In this document: piece after piece, positions 11,902 to 19,460 of the stretch
Numbering within the stretch: position 1 is the stretch's first letter
How the letters are laid out: each line of letters begins with the position of its first letter
NCBI RefSeq assembly: GCF_900113115.1
Contig: NZ_FOOF01000010.1
Coordinates: 1 to 64,000 of the forward strand
DNA: 64,000 nucleotides
Source: Duganella sp. CF458
Lineage (GTDB): Bacteria; Pseudomonadota; Gammaproteobacteria; Burkholderiales; Burkholderiaceae_D
Direction of reading: 5' to 3'
Position numbers and translations under genes: made by a program
The notes under the pieces: generated by a model
What the model was told of the DNA's origin: nothing
The model's input: only the letters and a program-made list of their open reading frames with translations
Databases searched by the model: none

Positions 11902-13167
11902 ATGCGTCGCCCATCCAAAGATTCAACCCATAAATTATCTGCCGACAGCCAGCGCCTTATCTCCCTCGCCCAAGCCCTGGGCCAGGCCGCCAGCCGCATT
12001 GAAGAGCGTAACTGGGAAAGGGTGCTGGATGCCCAACTGCACAAATTGCTGCGCACCGGACACCAGGATACTGTCGACACGGCACTGAACTCGCTGTTCA
12101 GCCTGGACCTGCCCGCCTATGACATCCTGATGGACAGCGTGGAAGCGGTCAGCGAATCCGACACCATCGTGGTGGAAGTCGATGGCGAATCGCGCGAGTA
12201 CGACATCCTGCTGGTAGCGGCCCCGGTGCTGGCCTGGACGCGCTTCTCGATCGCTTCGGGCCAGATCCCGGCCGACATCCTGAACACGCTGTCGGCCCAC
12301 TTCTCCGCCCACCTGCTGGCGGACGGCACGCACATGGCGATGTCGTCCACCCTGTATTCGATCGACCATCTGCCGCGCACCCACGCTGAAGCCTATTCGA
12401 AGGTGCACAAGCTGGCGCAGGCGGCCTTGAAAGGCCAGGCCGTCAAATCCGACACCAAGGCGGTGGAAACCGCGCCCTTCCTGGCCGACACCCGCTACCT
12501 GATGGTGGCCGTGGTGACCCCGCATAACGCTCCGATCTTCCGCTGGCAAATGCCGGCCCACCACGCCGCGCAAGCCGAAGCGCGCCGCGATGCGCTGGCC
12601 GCCTGGACCACGCAGGCTACGCCGACCGTGGCGCGCCTGCTGCCCGGCTGCGGCATCGAGCTGCTGCTGCCGGAAGCCTATTACACCGGCTGCCGCGAAG
12701 CCGACAAGCTGATTCGCCCGGTCTCGATCCGCGCAGCCGTGCATTACCTGACGCATTCGCTGGCTTGCGAGCCATCGGACCTGCGTGCGGTGATCGCCGG
12801 CTTCGGCGACGAGTCCGCACCGGACGGCCAGATCGACGAGTACCGCGTTGCCTTCACCCGCCGCTCCGACAGCGACGTGATGTACGGCGTGGTGTGGCCA
12901 CTGTACGGCCAGGAAGACGAGGAAGGCACGCCGGCCGAGGGCCTGTCCGGCAGCATGGCCGAACTGCTCAAACCGCGTACCCCGGTCGAGGAAATCGTCG
13001 AGCACCTGAACGCCGCCGGCGTGTCGCAGGTGAAGAAGCTGGGTGAGAAGTATGTCGCCGAGTACTGCGACGATTGTGGCGCGCCCCTGTTCGCCGATCC
13101 GTCAGGCGAGCTGGTCCACGCTGAAATGCCGGAAGACGCCGCCACCGGCAGCGAGCACTTCCATTAA
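11902..13167 (+). CDS. DUF2863 family protein
   Basis: 421-residue cytoplasmic protein of a family known mainly from betaproteobacteria, with no assigned function. There is no signal peptide or membrane segment. The body is a mixed alpha/beta region. The extreme C-terminus has CDDCGAPLF, a possible half zinc site, followed by an acidic/His tail. The ATG at 11902 was chosen because the in-frame extension to 11818 runs through repeat DNA. The ribosome-binding site is weak. The gene stands alone and ends in its own terminator. Confidence 0.8.
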   Translation: MRRPSKDSTHKLSADSQRLISLAQALGQAASRIEERNWERVLDAQLHKLLRTGHQDTVDTALNSLFSLDLPAYDILMDSVEAVSESDTIVVEVDGESREYDILLVAAPVLAWTRFSIASGQIPADILNTLSAHFSAHLLADGTHMAMSSTLYSIDHLPRTHAEAYSKVHKLAQAALKGQAVKSDTKAVETAPFLADTRYLMVAVVTPHNAPIFRWQMPAHHAAQAEARRDALAAWTTQATPTVARLLPGCGIELLLPEAYYTGCREADKLIRPVSIRAAVHYLTHSLACEPSDLRAVIAGFGDESAPDGQIDEYRVAFTRRSDSDVMYGVVWPLYGQEDEEGTPAEGLSGSMAELLKPRTPVEEIVEHLNAAGVSQVKKLGEKYVAEYCDDCGAPLFADPSGELVHAEMPEDAATGSEHFH

Positions 13168-13170
13168 AGC

Positions 13171-13203
13171 AAAAAGCCCGCAAATCAACGCGGGCTTTTT
13201 TCT
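13171..13203 (+). terminator. Terminator of the DUF2863 gene
   Basis: AAAAAGCCCGC, an 8-base loop and GCGGGCTTTTT, continuing in T. It starts 4 bases past the stop. It also lies between this gene and the convergent CYTH gene and could serve both. Confidence 0.9.
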
Positions 13204-13211
13204 TGGAGCAC

Positions 13212-13679
13212 TCACTCCCAAGTGGAATACGGCTGCTTGATCAGGTTGGAATTGAGGTAACGCGCATCGTGCGAGACCTCCTCGCCAGCCCAGTCCGGCT
13301 TGTCGAACCTGGCGTCTTCCACCGGCAATTCGATTTCGGCGACGACGAGGCCGGCGTTCTCGCCGAGGAACTCGTCCACTTCCCAGACAAAACCGCCGTA
13401 AGGGATACGGCGGCGGTACTTCTCGATCAGCGGCCGCTCGCACAGCCGGTCCAGCAATTCAGCGGCGTCGGCGACGGGCACGGGATATTCCCATTCACCG
13501 CGCGCCGCGCCCACATTCTTGCTCTTGATGGTCAAGAGCGCCCGCCCGCCCTCGATCCGCACGCGCACCGTGCGTTCAACATGCGAGGAAAGGTAGCCCT
13601 GGCGTAGCAGCACCGGCACGCCTTGCGTACGCCAGCCCTCGCCTTTCACCAGGAACTTGCGTTCGATCTCGACGCCCAT
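13212..13679 (-). CDS. CYTH-domain protein (triphosphate tunnel metalloenzyme)
   Basis: 155 residues with the CYTH signature ExExK at the N-terminus (GVEIERKFLV). Alternating basic and acidic strands follow (TVRVRI, LTIKSK, YRRRIPY, WEVDEF, AEIELP), lining the tunnel of this fold. Single-domain bacterial members mostly hydrolyse inorganic triphosphate. Adenylate cyclase activity is the less likely alternative. An upstream extension to 13751 would run into the M14 gene, so the ATG at 13679 was used. It starts 5 bases after the M14 stop, so the two form an operon. Confidence 0.85.
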   Translation of the reverse strand: MGVEIERKFLVKGEGWRTQGVPVLLRQGYLSSHVERTVRVRIEGGRALLTIKSKNVGAARGEWEYPVPVADAAELLDRLCERPLIEKYRRRIPYGGFVWEVDEFLGENAGLVVAEIELPVEDARFDKPDWAGEEVSHDARYLNSNLIKQPYSTWE

Positions 13680-13683
13680 CCGC

Positions 13684-14808
13684 TTACTCGTCCAGCGACA
13701 GCAGGATAGGCTGCAGGATCGCAGCGCCCAGCGCCGCACTGCGGGCGCCATTCCAGCCCACGGCCGGAACCGGCAGGTCCGCGTTATCCTTGAACGGCAT
13801 TTCCAGCGTCAGCGACAAGACCTGGAAATGGTGGCCGATGTACTTGGACGCCAAGGTCAGCATGTCTTCCTTGTACTTGGAAGGCGCGTAGCCCACCGCA
13901 TCCTGGAAGTCCGGCGTGGCGTTCTTGTAGCGGTCGATGAAGTTCTTCTGGCGCGCCATCTGTTCCGGCGTGAAGTTCTCCAGCATTTCATTGCCTGCCA
14001 CGAAGTTGTAAGGCAGCGCCTCATCGCCGTGGATGTCGAAGAACATGTCGACGCCGGTCTCGTGGATCTTCTCTTTCACGCACAGTACTTCAGGGGAGCG
14101 CTCCAGCGAAGGCGTCATCCACTCGCGGTTCAGGTTCGCGCCGGCGGCGTTGGTACGCAGGTTGCCGCGCGCCGAGCCGTCCGGATTCATGTTCGGCACG
14201 ATATAGAAGCAGCAGCGCTGCAGCAGCTTGCGCGCGATCGGGTTGGCGTCGTCCAGCAGGGAGTCGATCAGGCCTTCGGTGAACCATTCGGCCATCGACT
14301 CGCCCGGGTGCTGGCGGGCGATGAACCAGATTTTCTTTTCGGCTTCCGGCTCGCCGATGACGACCAGGTTCATGTCGCGGCCATCAATCGAGGAACCGAT
14401 GTCCAGCACGCGTGCAATCGGGTTCTCGGCCACTTCGCCCAGCAGGCGCAGGTGGCGCTCCCACGAATACGGCTCGAAGTAGGCGTAGTACACGCTGTCG
14501 TTATGCGGCGTGTGCTTGATCGTCATTACCTGGCCATCGAACGAGGTCGGGACGCGGAACCAGTTCTCGCCATCGTAGCTGGCAGCAGCGTTGTAGTCTT
14601 CGAAGCCTTTGGCGTAGGTCGCGTCGCCTGCGTTCAGGAACTTCATCGTCACCGCTTCGCCACGCGCGCCCTGCAGGCGGAAGTGGAACCACTGGTGGAT
14701 GTCGGCGGCGTTGTCCTTGCGGAGTTTCAGCTCGATGTTCGCGGCGTTGTCGGCGCGGACTACTTCGATGGCGCCAGAGTCGAAATTCTGGCTGATTTTG
14801 ATGGTCAT
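13684..14808 (-). CDS. M14 family zinc carboxypeptidase, cytosolic (CCP/Nna1-like) type
   Basis: 374 residues without signal peptide. An N-terminal beta-sandwich (about 1-120) precedes an M14 catalytic domain. This is the architecture of the cytosolic carboxypeptidase group, whose eukaryotic members remove glutamates from tubulin. Zinc ligands are His167 and Glu170 in QHPGES and His260 in FDIHGDE. The catalytic Glu336 lies in LTLEMPF. Substrate residues NMNPDG and RTN are conserved. The natural bacterial substrate is unknown. It is followed by the CYTH gene. Confidence 0.85.
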   Translation of the reverse strand: MTIKISQNFDSGAIEVVRADNAANIELKLRKDNAADIHQWFHFRLQGARGEAVTMKFLNAGDATYAKGFEDYNAAASYDGENWFRVPTSFDGQVMTIKHTPHNDSVYYAYFEPYSWERHLRLLGEVAENPIARVLDIGSSIDGRDMNLVVIGEPEAEKKIWFIARQHPGESMAEWFTEGLIDSLLDDANPIARKLLQRCCFYIVPNMNPDGSARGNLRTNAAGANLNREWMTPSLERSPEVLCVKEKIHETGVDMFFDIHGDEALPYNFVAGNEMLENFTPEQMARQKNFIDRYKNATPDFQDAVGYAPSKYKEDMLTLASKYIGHHFQVLSLTLEMPFKDNADLPVPAVGWNGARSAALGAAILQPILLSLDE

Positions 14809-14888
14809 TACGGTCCCGTTCAGAAGCTTGGGTTGATCGGAACCGCTATTGTACACATCCAAACCGGCAACCCGGTGGCAGCGGACCA

Positions 14889-14915
14889 AGTGTCTGACCC
14901 TGTGGGTCAGACACT
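14889..14915. repeat. GTCTGACCC palindromic repeat
   Basis: AGTGTCTGACCC-TGT-GGGTCAGACACT, a perfect 12-bp stem with a 3-base loop between katA and the M14 gene. No T run follows on either strand, so it is not a classical intrinsic terminator. A degenerate relative lies at 27283-27314. Confidence 0.8.
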
Positions 14916-14927
14916 GCACTTCCGGTT

Positions 14928-16391
14928 TTAGTCGACGTTGCGGCCACGCGCCTTCAACGCCGCCCGCACGCCCGCGCCATACGCCGCATCCGCCTTGTCG
15001 AAATGCTCCAGCTGCCGCTGAATAATCTCATCACTAACCTGGCTCAACGGGCCGGCAATATTGTCGAACAGGTTTTGCTGCTCCTGCGCCGGCAGCAGTC
15101 GGAACAGGTTACCCGCTTGGGTGTAGTCGTCTTCCCTGCCGCGCCCATCGTAGCGCCCGGCCCCGCCGCCCAGCGCCAGCACCGGCTCGCCATGCCCCAT
15201 GCCCTCGGGGTTACTGCCGTTCGCCTCGGTCGGCGCATAATTCTGCTCCGCACCGCCGAAGCCGGCCGCCATCGCACCGTCGCGCTGCTGGTTATGGAAA
15301 GGGCAACGCGGTGCATTGACCGGCAGGTGCTGATGATTGGTCCCCACCCGGTACAACTGCGCATCGTGGTAAGCGAACAAGCGCGCCTGCAGCATCTTGT
15401 CCGGCGAATAGCCCATGCCCGGCACCACATTGGCCGGCGACAGCGCCGCCTGCTCCACCTCCGCATGGTAATTGACCGGATTGCGGTTCAACTCCAGCAC
15501 GCCGACAGGCATCAAGGGGAAGTCCGCATGCGGCCACACCTTGGTCAGGTCGAACGGATTCCAGCCGGAACGCTTTTCCCACACCGCCAATTGCTGTTCG
15601 GTCGCTAGCTGGACCTTCACCTCCCACTGCGGGAAATCGCCGGATGCGATGGCGTTGAACAGGTCGCGTTGCGCATGGTCCGGATCCGCGCCGGCCAGGC
15701 GCGTTGCCTCCGCCGCATCCAGGTTCTTGATGCCTTGCCTGGTCTTGAGGTGCCACTTCACGTACACGCGCTCACCGGCGGCGCTAACCAGGCTGAAGGT
15801 ATGGCTGCCGAAACCGTCCATGTGGCGGTAGCCATCCGGCGTGCCGCGGTCGCTGAACAGCATGGTGACCTGGTGTAGCGACTCCGGCGTCTTGCTCCAG
15901 AAATCGAACATCATGGTCGGCGATTTCAGGTTGGTGTGCGGGTCGCGTTTCTGGGTGTGGATGAAGTCGGGGAACTTGATGCCGTCCTTGATGAAGAACA
16001 TCGGCGTGTTGTTGCCGACCAGGTCCCAGTTGCCTTCTTCGGTGTAGAAACGCACTGCGAATCCGCGCGGATCGCGCTCGGTGTCCGCACTGCCACGCTC
16101 GCCGCCGACGGTGGAGAAACGCACAAAAGTTTCAGTCTGCTTGCCGATGGCCGAAAACAGCTTGGCCTTGGTGTATTTGCTGATGTCATGGGTGACGGTG
16201 AAGGTGCCGTAAGCGCCCGAGCCTTTGGCATGCACGACACGCTCAGGGATGCGCTCGCGGTTGAAATGCTGGAGCTTTTCAATCAGGTGGAAGTCCTGCA
16301 GCAGGACAGGGCCACGCGGGCCGGCAGTCAGCGAGTTCTGGTTATCGACAACTGGAATGCCGGATGCGGTGGTGATGGGGGTCTGGCTCAT
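14928..16391 (-). CDS. katA: Catalase (small-subunit haem catalase)
   Basis: Dismutates hydrogen peroxide. At 487 residues it is a clade 3 small-subunit enzyme with no C-terminal flavodoxin-like domain. Catalytic His54 lies in VVHAKGSGAYG and Asn127 in VGNNTPMFF. The proximal haem ligand Tyr341 lies in RLFAYHDAQLYR. No signal peptide is seen, so it is cytoplasmic. It is monocistronic, with a possible OxyR site about 72-86 bases upstream. Confidence 0.96.
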   Translation of the reverse strand: MSQTPITTASGIPVVDNQNSLTAGPRGPVLLQDFHLIEKLQHFNRERIPERVVHAKGSGAYGTFTVTHDISKYTKAKLFSAIGKQTETFVRFSTVGGERGSADTERDPRGFAVRFYTEEGNWDLVGNNTPMFFIKDGIKFPDFIHTQKRDPHTNLKSPTMMFDFWSKTPESLHQVTMLFSDRGTPDGYRHMDGFGSHTFSLVSAAGERVYVKWHLKTRQGIKNLDAAEATRLAGADPDHAQRDLFNAIASGDFPQWEVKVQLATEQQLAVWEKRSGWNPFDLTKVWPHADFPLMPVGVLELNRNPVNYHAEVEQAALSPANVVPGMGYSPDKMLQARLFAYHDAQLYRVGTNHQHLPVNAPRCPFHNQQRDGAMAAGFGGAEQNYAPTEANGSNPEGMGHGEPVLALGGGAGRYDGRGREDDYTQAGNLFRLLPAQEQQNLFDNIAGPLSQVSDEIIQRQLEHFDKADAAYGAGVRAALKARGRNVD

Positions 16392-16462
16392 GTACTGGCT
16401 CCTTCATGTGATCGGTGAAATCATTCTAAAGAGACACGGACGATTAATAAATTTGATTAATA

Positions 16463-16477
16463 CTATGAAACCGATAG
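16463..16477. promoter_or_regulatory. Possible OxyR site upstream of katA
   Basis: CTAT-N7-ATAG matches the central part of the OxyR consensus exactly. The flanking left half also keeps the spaced T and A on the katA strand. The outer tetramers are poor matches. The position upstream of a catalase gene is suggestive, but binding is inference. Confidence 0.35.
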
Positions 16478-17551
16478 TTAAAATTGCTCGTGAATAGCAA
16501 TCCCCTCGAACGTGTCCGCTGCCGCGGTCCACGGCCTTGCCTTGAATGCCCGCTGCGCATCCGCGTAGCCGGCCTGCCAGCGCTGGTTGATGCCGGCGCT
16601 CGAGAAGTCGATGTCCTTGGTATGGTCTTCGCAACTCAAGTGCGGTGCCTTCAGCAGCACCACGTGCATCGACGTGCCGCAGCCCCACAGCGCCAGCTCG
16701 CGCACTTCCGGCGTGGTACGCACTCCTTCCGGCAGCTTCATCGCCAGCTCGCGGATCACGCGCCGCAGGCGGTGCAGCTTGCGCTGCTGTTCGATATGGC
16801 TGGCGCGGCTGGCGTACTGGATTTCCTTGTGCTTCTCGAGGACATCGAGCACGCTTTGCGGCTCGCTGCCGTCCGGGTTCCATACCTGGACCGAGAAAAT
16901 CACCGAGTCACGGCGCGGTTCGTCATCCAGCACCGCTTCGATCGGCGTGTTGGAATAGATGCCGCCGTCCCAATACGGCTCGCTGCCGATACGCACCGCC
17001 GGAAAGGCCGGTGGAATGGCGCCGGACGCGATCACATGCGACAGCTCCAGCGCTTCCATGCGCGAGTCGAAATAGCGCATGACGCCATTGCGCGCATTCA
17101 CCGCGCCGACGGTAAGGCGCGTGTGGCGCTCGTTCAGGTAGGCCAGGTCGACCAGCCCTTCGAGCGTATTGCGCAGCGCATTGGTCCGGTAAAACGAGGC
17201 ATTCTCCACGCCCAGCGGCGCAGCAGGATTCCACCAGGCGAGCGGGTTCGGGTCGAAGAAAGCGGGAATGCCTTGTGCCAGTGTGAGCGCGTTGGCGAAT
17301 GCCGGCGGCAGGCTGCCGAAAATATCGTGCCGCTCCATCGCTTCCCAGAAGGCGCGCAGGCGCGGCAAGCGCTGCTCGGGCGGATTGCCGGCGATGATGG
17401 CGCCGTTCAGTGCGCCGATCGAGGTCCCGATCACCCAGTCCGGCTCGACACCCGCTTCGTGCATGGCCTGGTAAACGCCAAGCTGGTAGGCGCCCAGTGC
17501 TCCGCCGCCCTGCAGCACCAGTACCACTTGTCCCGGCATGCCCTTCTTCAC
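16478..17551 (-). CDS. Patatin-like phospholipase (DUF3734-type)
   Basis: 357-residue cytoplasmic acyl hydrolase with the patatin catalytic dyad. The oxyanion loop is QGGGALGAY (14-22), the nucleophile Ser44 lies in GTSIG and Asp195 in DGG. The basic C-terminal region (IEQQRKLHRLRRVI) matches the extension found in bacterial patatins with DUF3734. It probably releases fatty acids from phospholipids or storage lipids. The start is a GTG overlapping the previous stop (GTGA). An ATG four codons later would place AAGAAGG too close. It forms a pair with the upstream barrel protein. Confidence 0.88.
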   Translation of the reverse strand: MKKGMPGQVVLVLQGGGALGAYQLGVYQAMHEAGVEPDWVIGTSIGALNGAIIAGNPPEQRLPRLRAFWEAMERHDIFGSLPPAFANALTLAQGIPAFFDPNPLAWWNPAAPLGVENASFYRTNALRNTLEGLVDLAYLNERHTRLTVGAVNARNGVMRYFDSRMEALELSHVIASGAIPPAFPAVRIGSEPYWDGGIYSNTPIEAVLDDEPRRDSVIFSVQVWNPDGSEPQSVLDVLEKHKEIQYASRASHIEQQRKLHRLRRVIRELAMKLPEGVRTTPEVRELALWGCGTSMHVVLLKAPHLSCEDHTKDIDFSSAGINQRWQAGYADAQRAFKARPWTAAADTFEGIAIHEQF

Positions 17552-18300
17552 AGGCGCACCGACAGGCCGACGGTGAATGCCAGGTCCGGCGTGCGATGGT
17601 TCAGGCCGAGCATGACGCCGGCGTCGACATGCAGGTCGCGCGTGAATGAATAGCCGCCGCCGAAGTCGAAGCTGGCCATGGTGCCGCCATCGCGCGCGTG
17701 GGAGATGCGGGGCGTCGCCAGTTCGACAAAGGTGTAGGCGCGCTCGCCAAGGTTTTTCGCCAGGGTGATGCCGAACTGGCCGGTGGAGACATGGCGCCCG
17801 CGTTCATCGCGATCGAGGTAGTAACCGGGCATGACGCCCAGTTCCAGGTCGTGCGGCAGCTCCCATTCTATCGGGATACGGAACGACGGCCGGGTGCCGT
17901 TGCCTTTGAAGGCGCGCGATCCCGTCGCGAAATCCGCTTGCATGATCAAGCCAACCGAAGGCGCGCCGCCTGCCCCCTCGTGCATCTGCCATTTAAAGCT
18001 TACGGCGGCATCGCCCCAGCCTTGCTGGCGCGCCAGGTCGCTGCGGTCGGCCAGGCGGCCGTCCGATTCCAGGCGCACTTCCAGGTCATCCGTTACGCCA
18101 ACGCGCAGCAGCAAGGGCGTACTGCGTGCTTGCTTCGATTGCAGGACGCCGGTCTCCAACTGGATACGGCCTTTGCCAACCACCTCGGGCGCATCCACGA
18201 AATCAGGCCTGTCGGTGGTGATCCAGCTATCGGGCTCCGCCGCCGCGCAACACCAAGGCAAGGTGAAGGCAAAGACAGCGCACAGTACACGATTCGGCAT
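17548..18300 (-). CDS. Outer-membrane beta-barrel protein (MetA-pathway phenol degradation/transporter family)
   Basis: 250 residues. A signal peptide ends near CAAAEP, and the rest alternates amphipathic strands ending in GLSVRL, an outer-membrane barrel terminus. The overall pattern fits the Phenol_MetA_deg / putative transporter family. The substrate is unknown. The ATG at 18300 has GGAGA at good spacing. A TTG at 18312 is less likely. It is coupled by a 4-base overlap to the patatin gene. Confidence 0.7.
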   Translation of the reverse strand: MPNRVLCAVFAFTLPWCCAAAEPDSWITTDRPDFVDAPEVVGKGRIQLETGVLQSKQARSTPLLLRVGVTDDLEVRLESDGRLADRSDLARQQGWGDAAVSFKWQMHEGAGGAPSVGLIMQADFATGSRAFKGNGTRPSFRIPIEWELPHDLELGVMPGYYLDRDERGRHVSTGQFGITLAKNLGERAYTFVELATPRISHARDGGTMASFDFGGGYSFTRDLHVDAGVMLGLNHRTPDLAFTVGLSVRL

Positions 18301-18362
18301 TTCGCTCTCCAAAGCATTTCCGGCTTAGGATAGAAATATGCCATTAATACTGAAGATCAACA

Positions 18363-18716
18363 ATGAAGCTTAACCATATTGATTTGCCCGTCACGGACCT
18401 GGAGGCGGCAGCCGACTATTTCCAGCGCGGTTTTGGTTTTGATCGGGTACATGTTCCCGCCCAAGGCATGGCGATCCTGCGCGGCGACGACGGTTTCGCC
18501 CTGGTCCTGCAACAGGCAAAGCAGGTTGACTACCCGGCAGGATTCCACATCGGCTTCCTGCAGCCCTCCGACGCGGCCGTGCACGCCGCCTACCAGCGCC
18601 TGGCCGATGCCGGACTTCCCCTGCCCCCGGCCCCTGCGGTGAGTTATGGCTGCCTGGCTTTCTGGTGCCAGGCTCCCGGCGGCATCGTCATCGAAGTCAG
18701 CCACCGGCCCGGCTAG
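18363..18716 (+). CDS. VOC (glyoxalase/dioxygenase-fold) family protein
   Basis: 117 residues, a single vicinal-oxygen-chelate domain. MKLNHIDLPVTDLEAAADYF is the typical opening with a possible metal His5, and GGIVIEVSH gives the C-terminal metal Glu. It could be a small-molecule lyase or a resistance protein, and no substrate can be assigned. The ribosome-binding site is weak. Its stop codon shares the sequence CTAG with the stop of the convergent phosphoesterase gene. Confidence 0.75.
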   Translation: MKLNHIDLPVTDLEAAADYFQRGFGFDRVHVPAQGMAILRGDDGFALVLQQAKQVDYPAGFHIGFLQPSDAAVHAAYQRLADAGLPLPPAPAVSYGCLAFWCQAPGGIVIEVSHRPG

Positions 18717-19450
18717 CCCATTCGGCCAGTGCGCAGGGCAAACGCCCACTCGGGACGGCCGTGGCGTTGCGCCACCTCCGCAGCGGCATGCCAGTCGTAT
18801 ACGACAGCATATTGCTCGACTGCCCAAGCGCTGGCAGTACGTTCGACAATCGCGTAGCGCGCGTGCGGCGTGCCATTTTCAGCCTTGTGCGGGTAAGGCA
18901 AATCGTCGTCGTAAGCCTGCAAGCCGACGCTGCCCGGATTCACGATCAGCCGCCCATCATCCAGCAGCACCGAGCGCGGCACATGGGTATGGCCGCACAG
19001 GATCAGCGACGCCGGCGCAACGCCTGCCCGCTCCAGCACTTCGGCATAAGTGGCGGCACGCTGCCCTGCAGGATCGACGCTCTCCATCCAGTACACCAGG
19101 TCCGAGCCGGGCGTTCCGTGCACCATCAGCACATCGTCCTGCAAGCGCATGGAAGAAGGCAGCGAAGCGATCCACTCGCGGTGGGCGGGCGCGATATGCT
19201 CGTGCGCCCAACGGTCCGAGGCCCCCATGCGTGCAGGGTCATGTTCCAGCACCTGGCGCTCGTGATTGCCGCGAATGGTCGGCAAGTCCAGCGCCATCAG
19301 GCGTTCGGCGGTTTCGGCCGGCAGCAAGGGGCCGGACAGGATATCGCCCAGGTTCACCGTCACATCAACATTGCGCCGTGCGATGTCGGCCAGCACCGCA
19401 TCCAAGGCCCACAGGTTTCCATGGATATCCGACATCACTGCAATGCGCAT
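18713..19450 (-). CDS. Metallophosphoesterase (YfcE-like)
   Basis: 245 residues with a complete calcineurin-type metal site: SDIHGN (Asp8, His10), NLGDIL, RGNHER, a mid-chain HGTP and GHTHVPR. The YfcE/MJ0936-type group mostly cleaves phosphodiesters. The natural substrate is not readable. It is cytoplasmic, with no signal peptide. It is convergent with the VOC gene, sharing stop-codon bases, and starts 11 bases beyond the alginate-lyase gene end. Confidence 0.85.
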   Translation of the reverse strand: MRIAVMSDIHGNLWALDAVLADIARRNVDVTVNLGDILSGPLLPAETAERLMALDLPTIRGNHERQVLEHDPARMGASDRWAHEHIAPAHREWIASLPSSMRLQDDVLMVHGTPGSDLVYWMESVDPAGQRAATYAEVLERAGVAPASLILCGHTHVPRSVLLDDGRLIVNPGSVGLQAYDDDLPYPHKAENGTPHARYAIVERTASAWAVEQYAVVYDWHAAAEVAQRHGRPEWAFALRTGRMG

Positions 19451-19460
19451 CGCTTAACTC

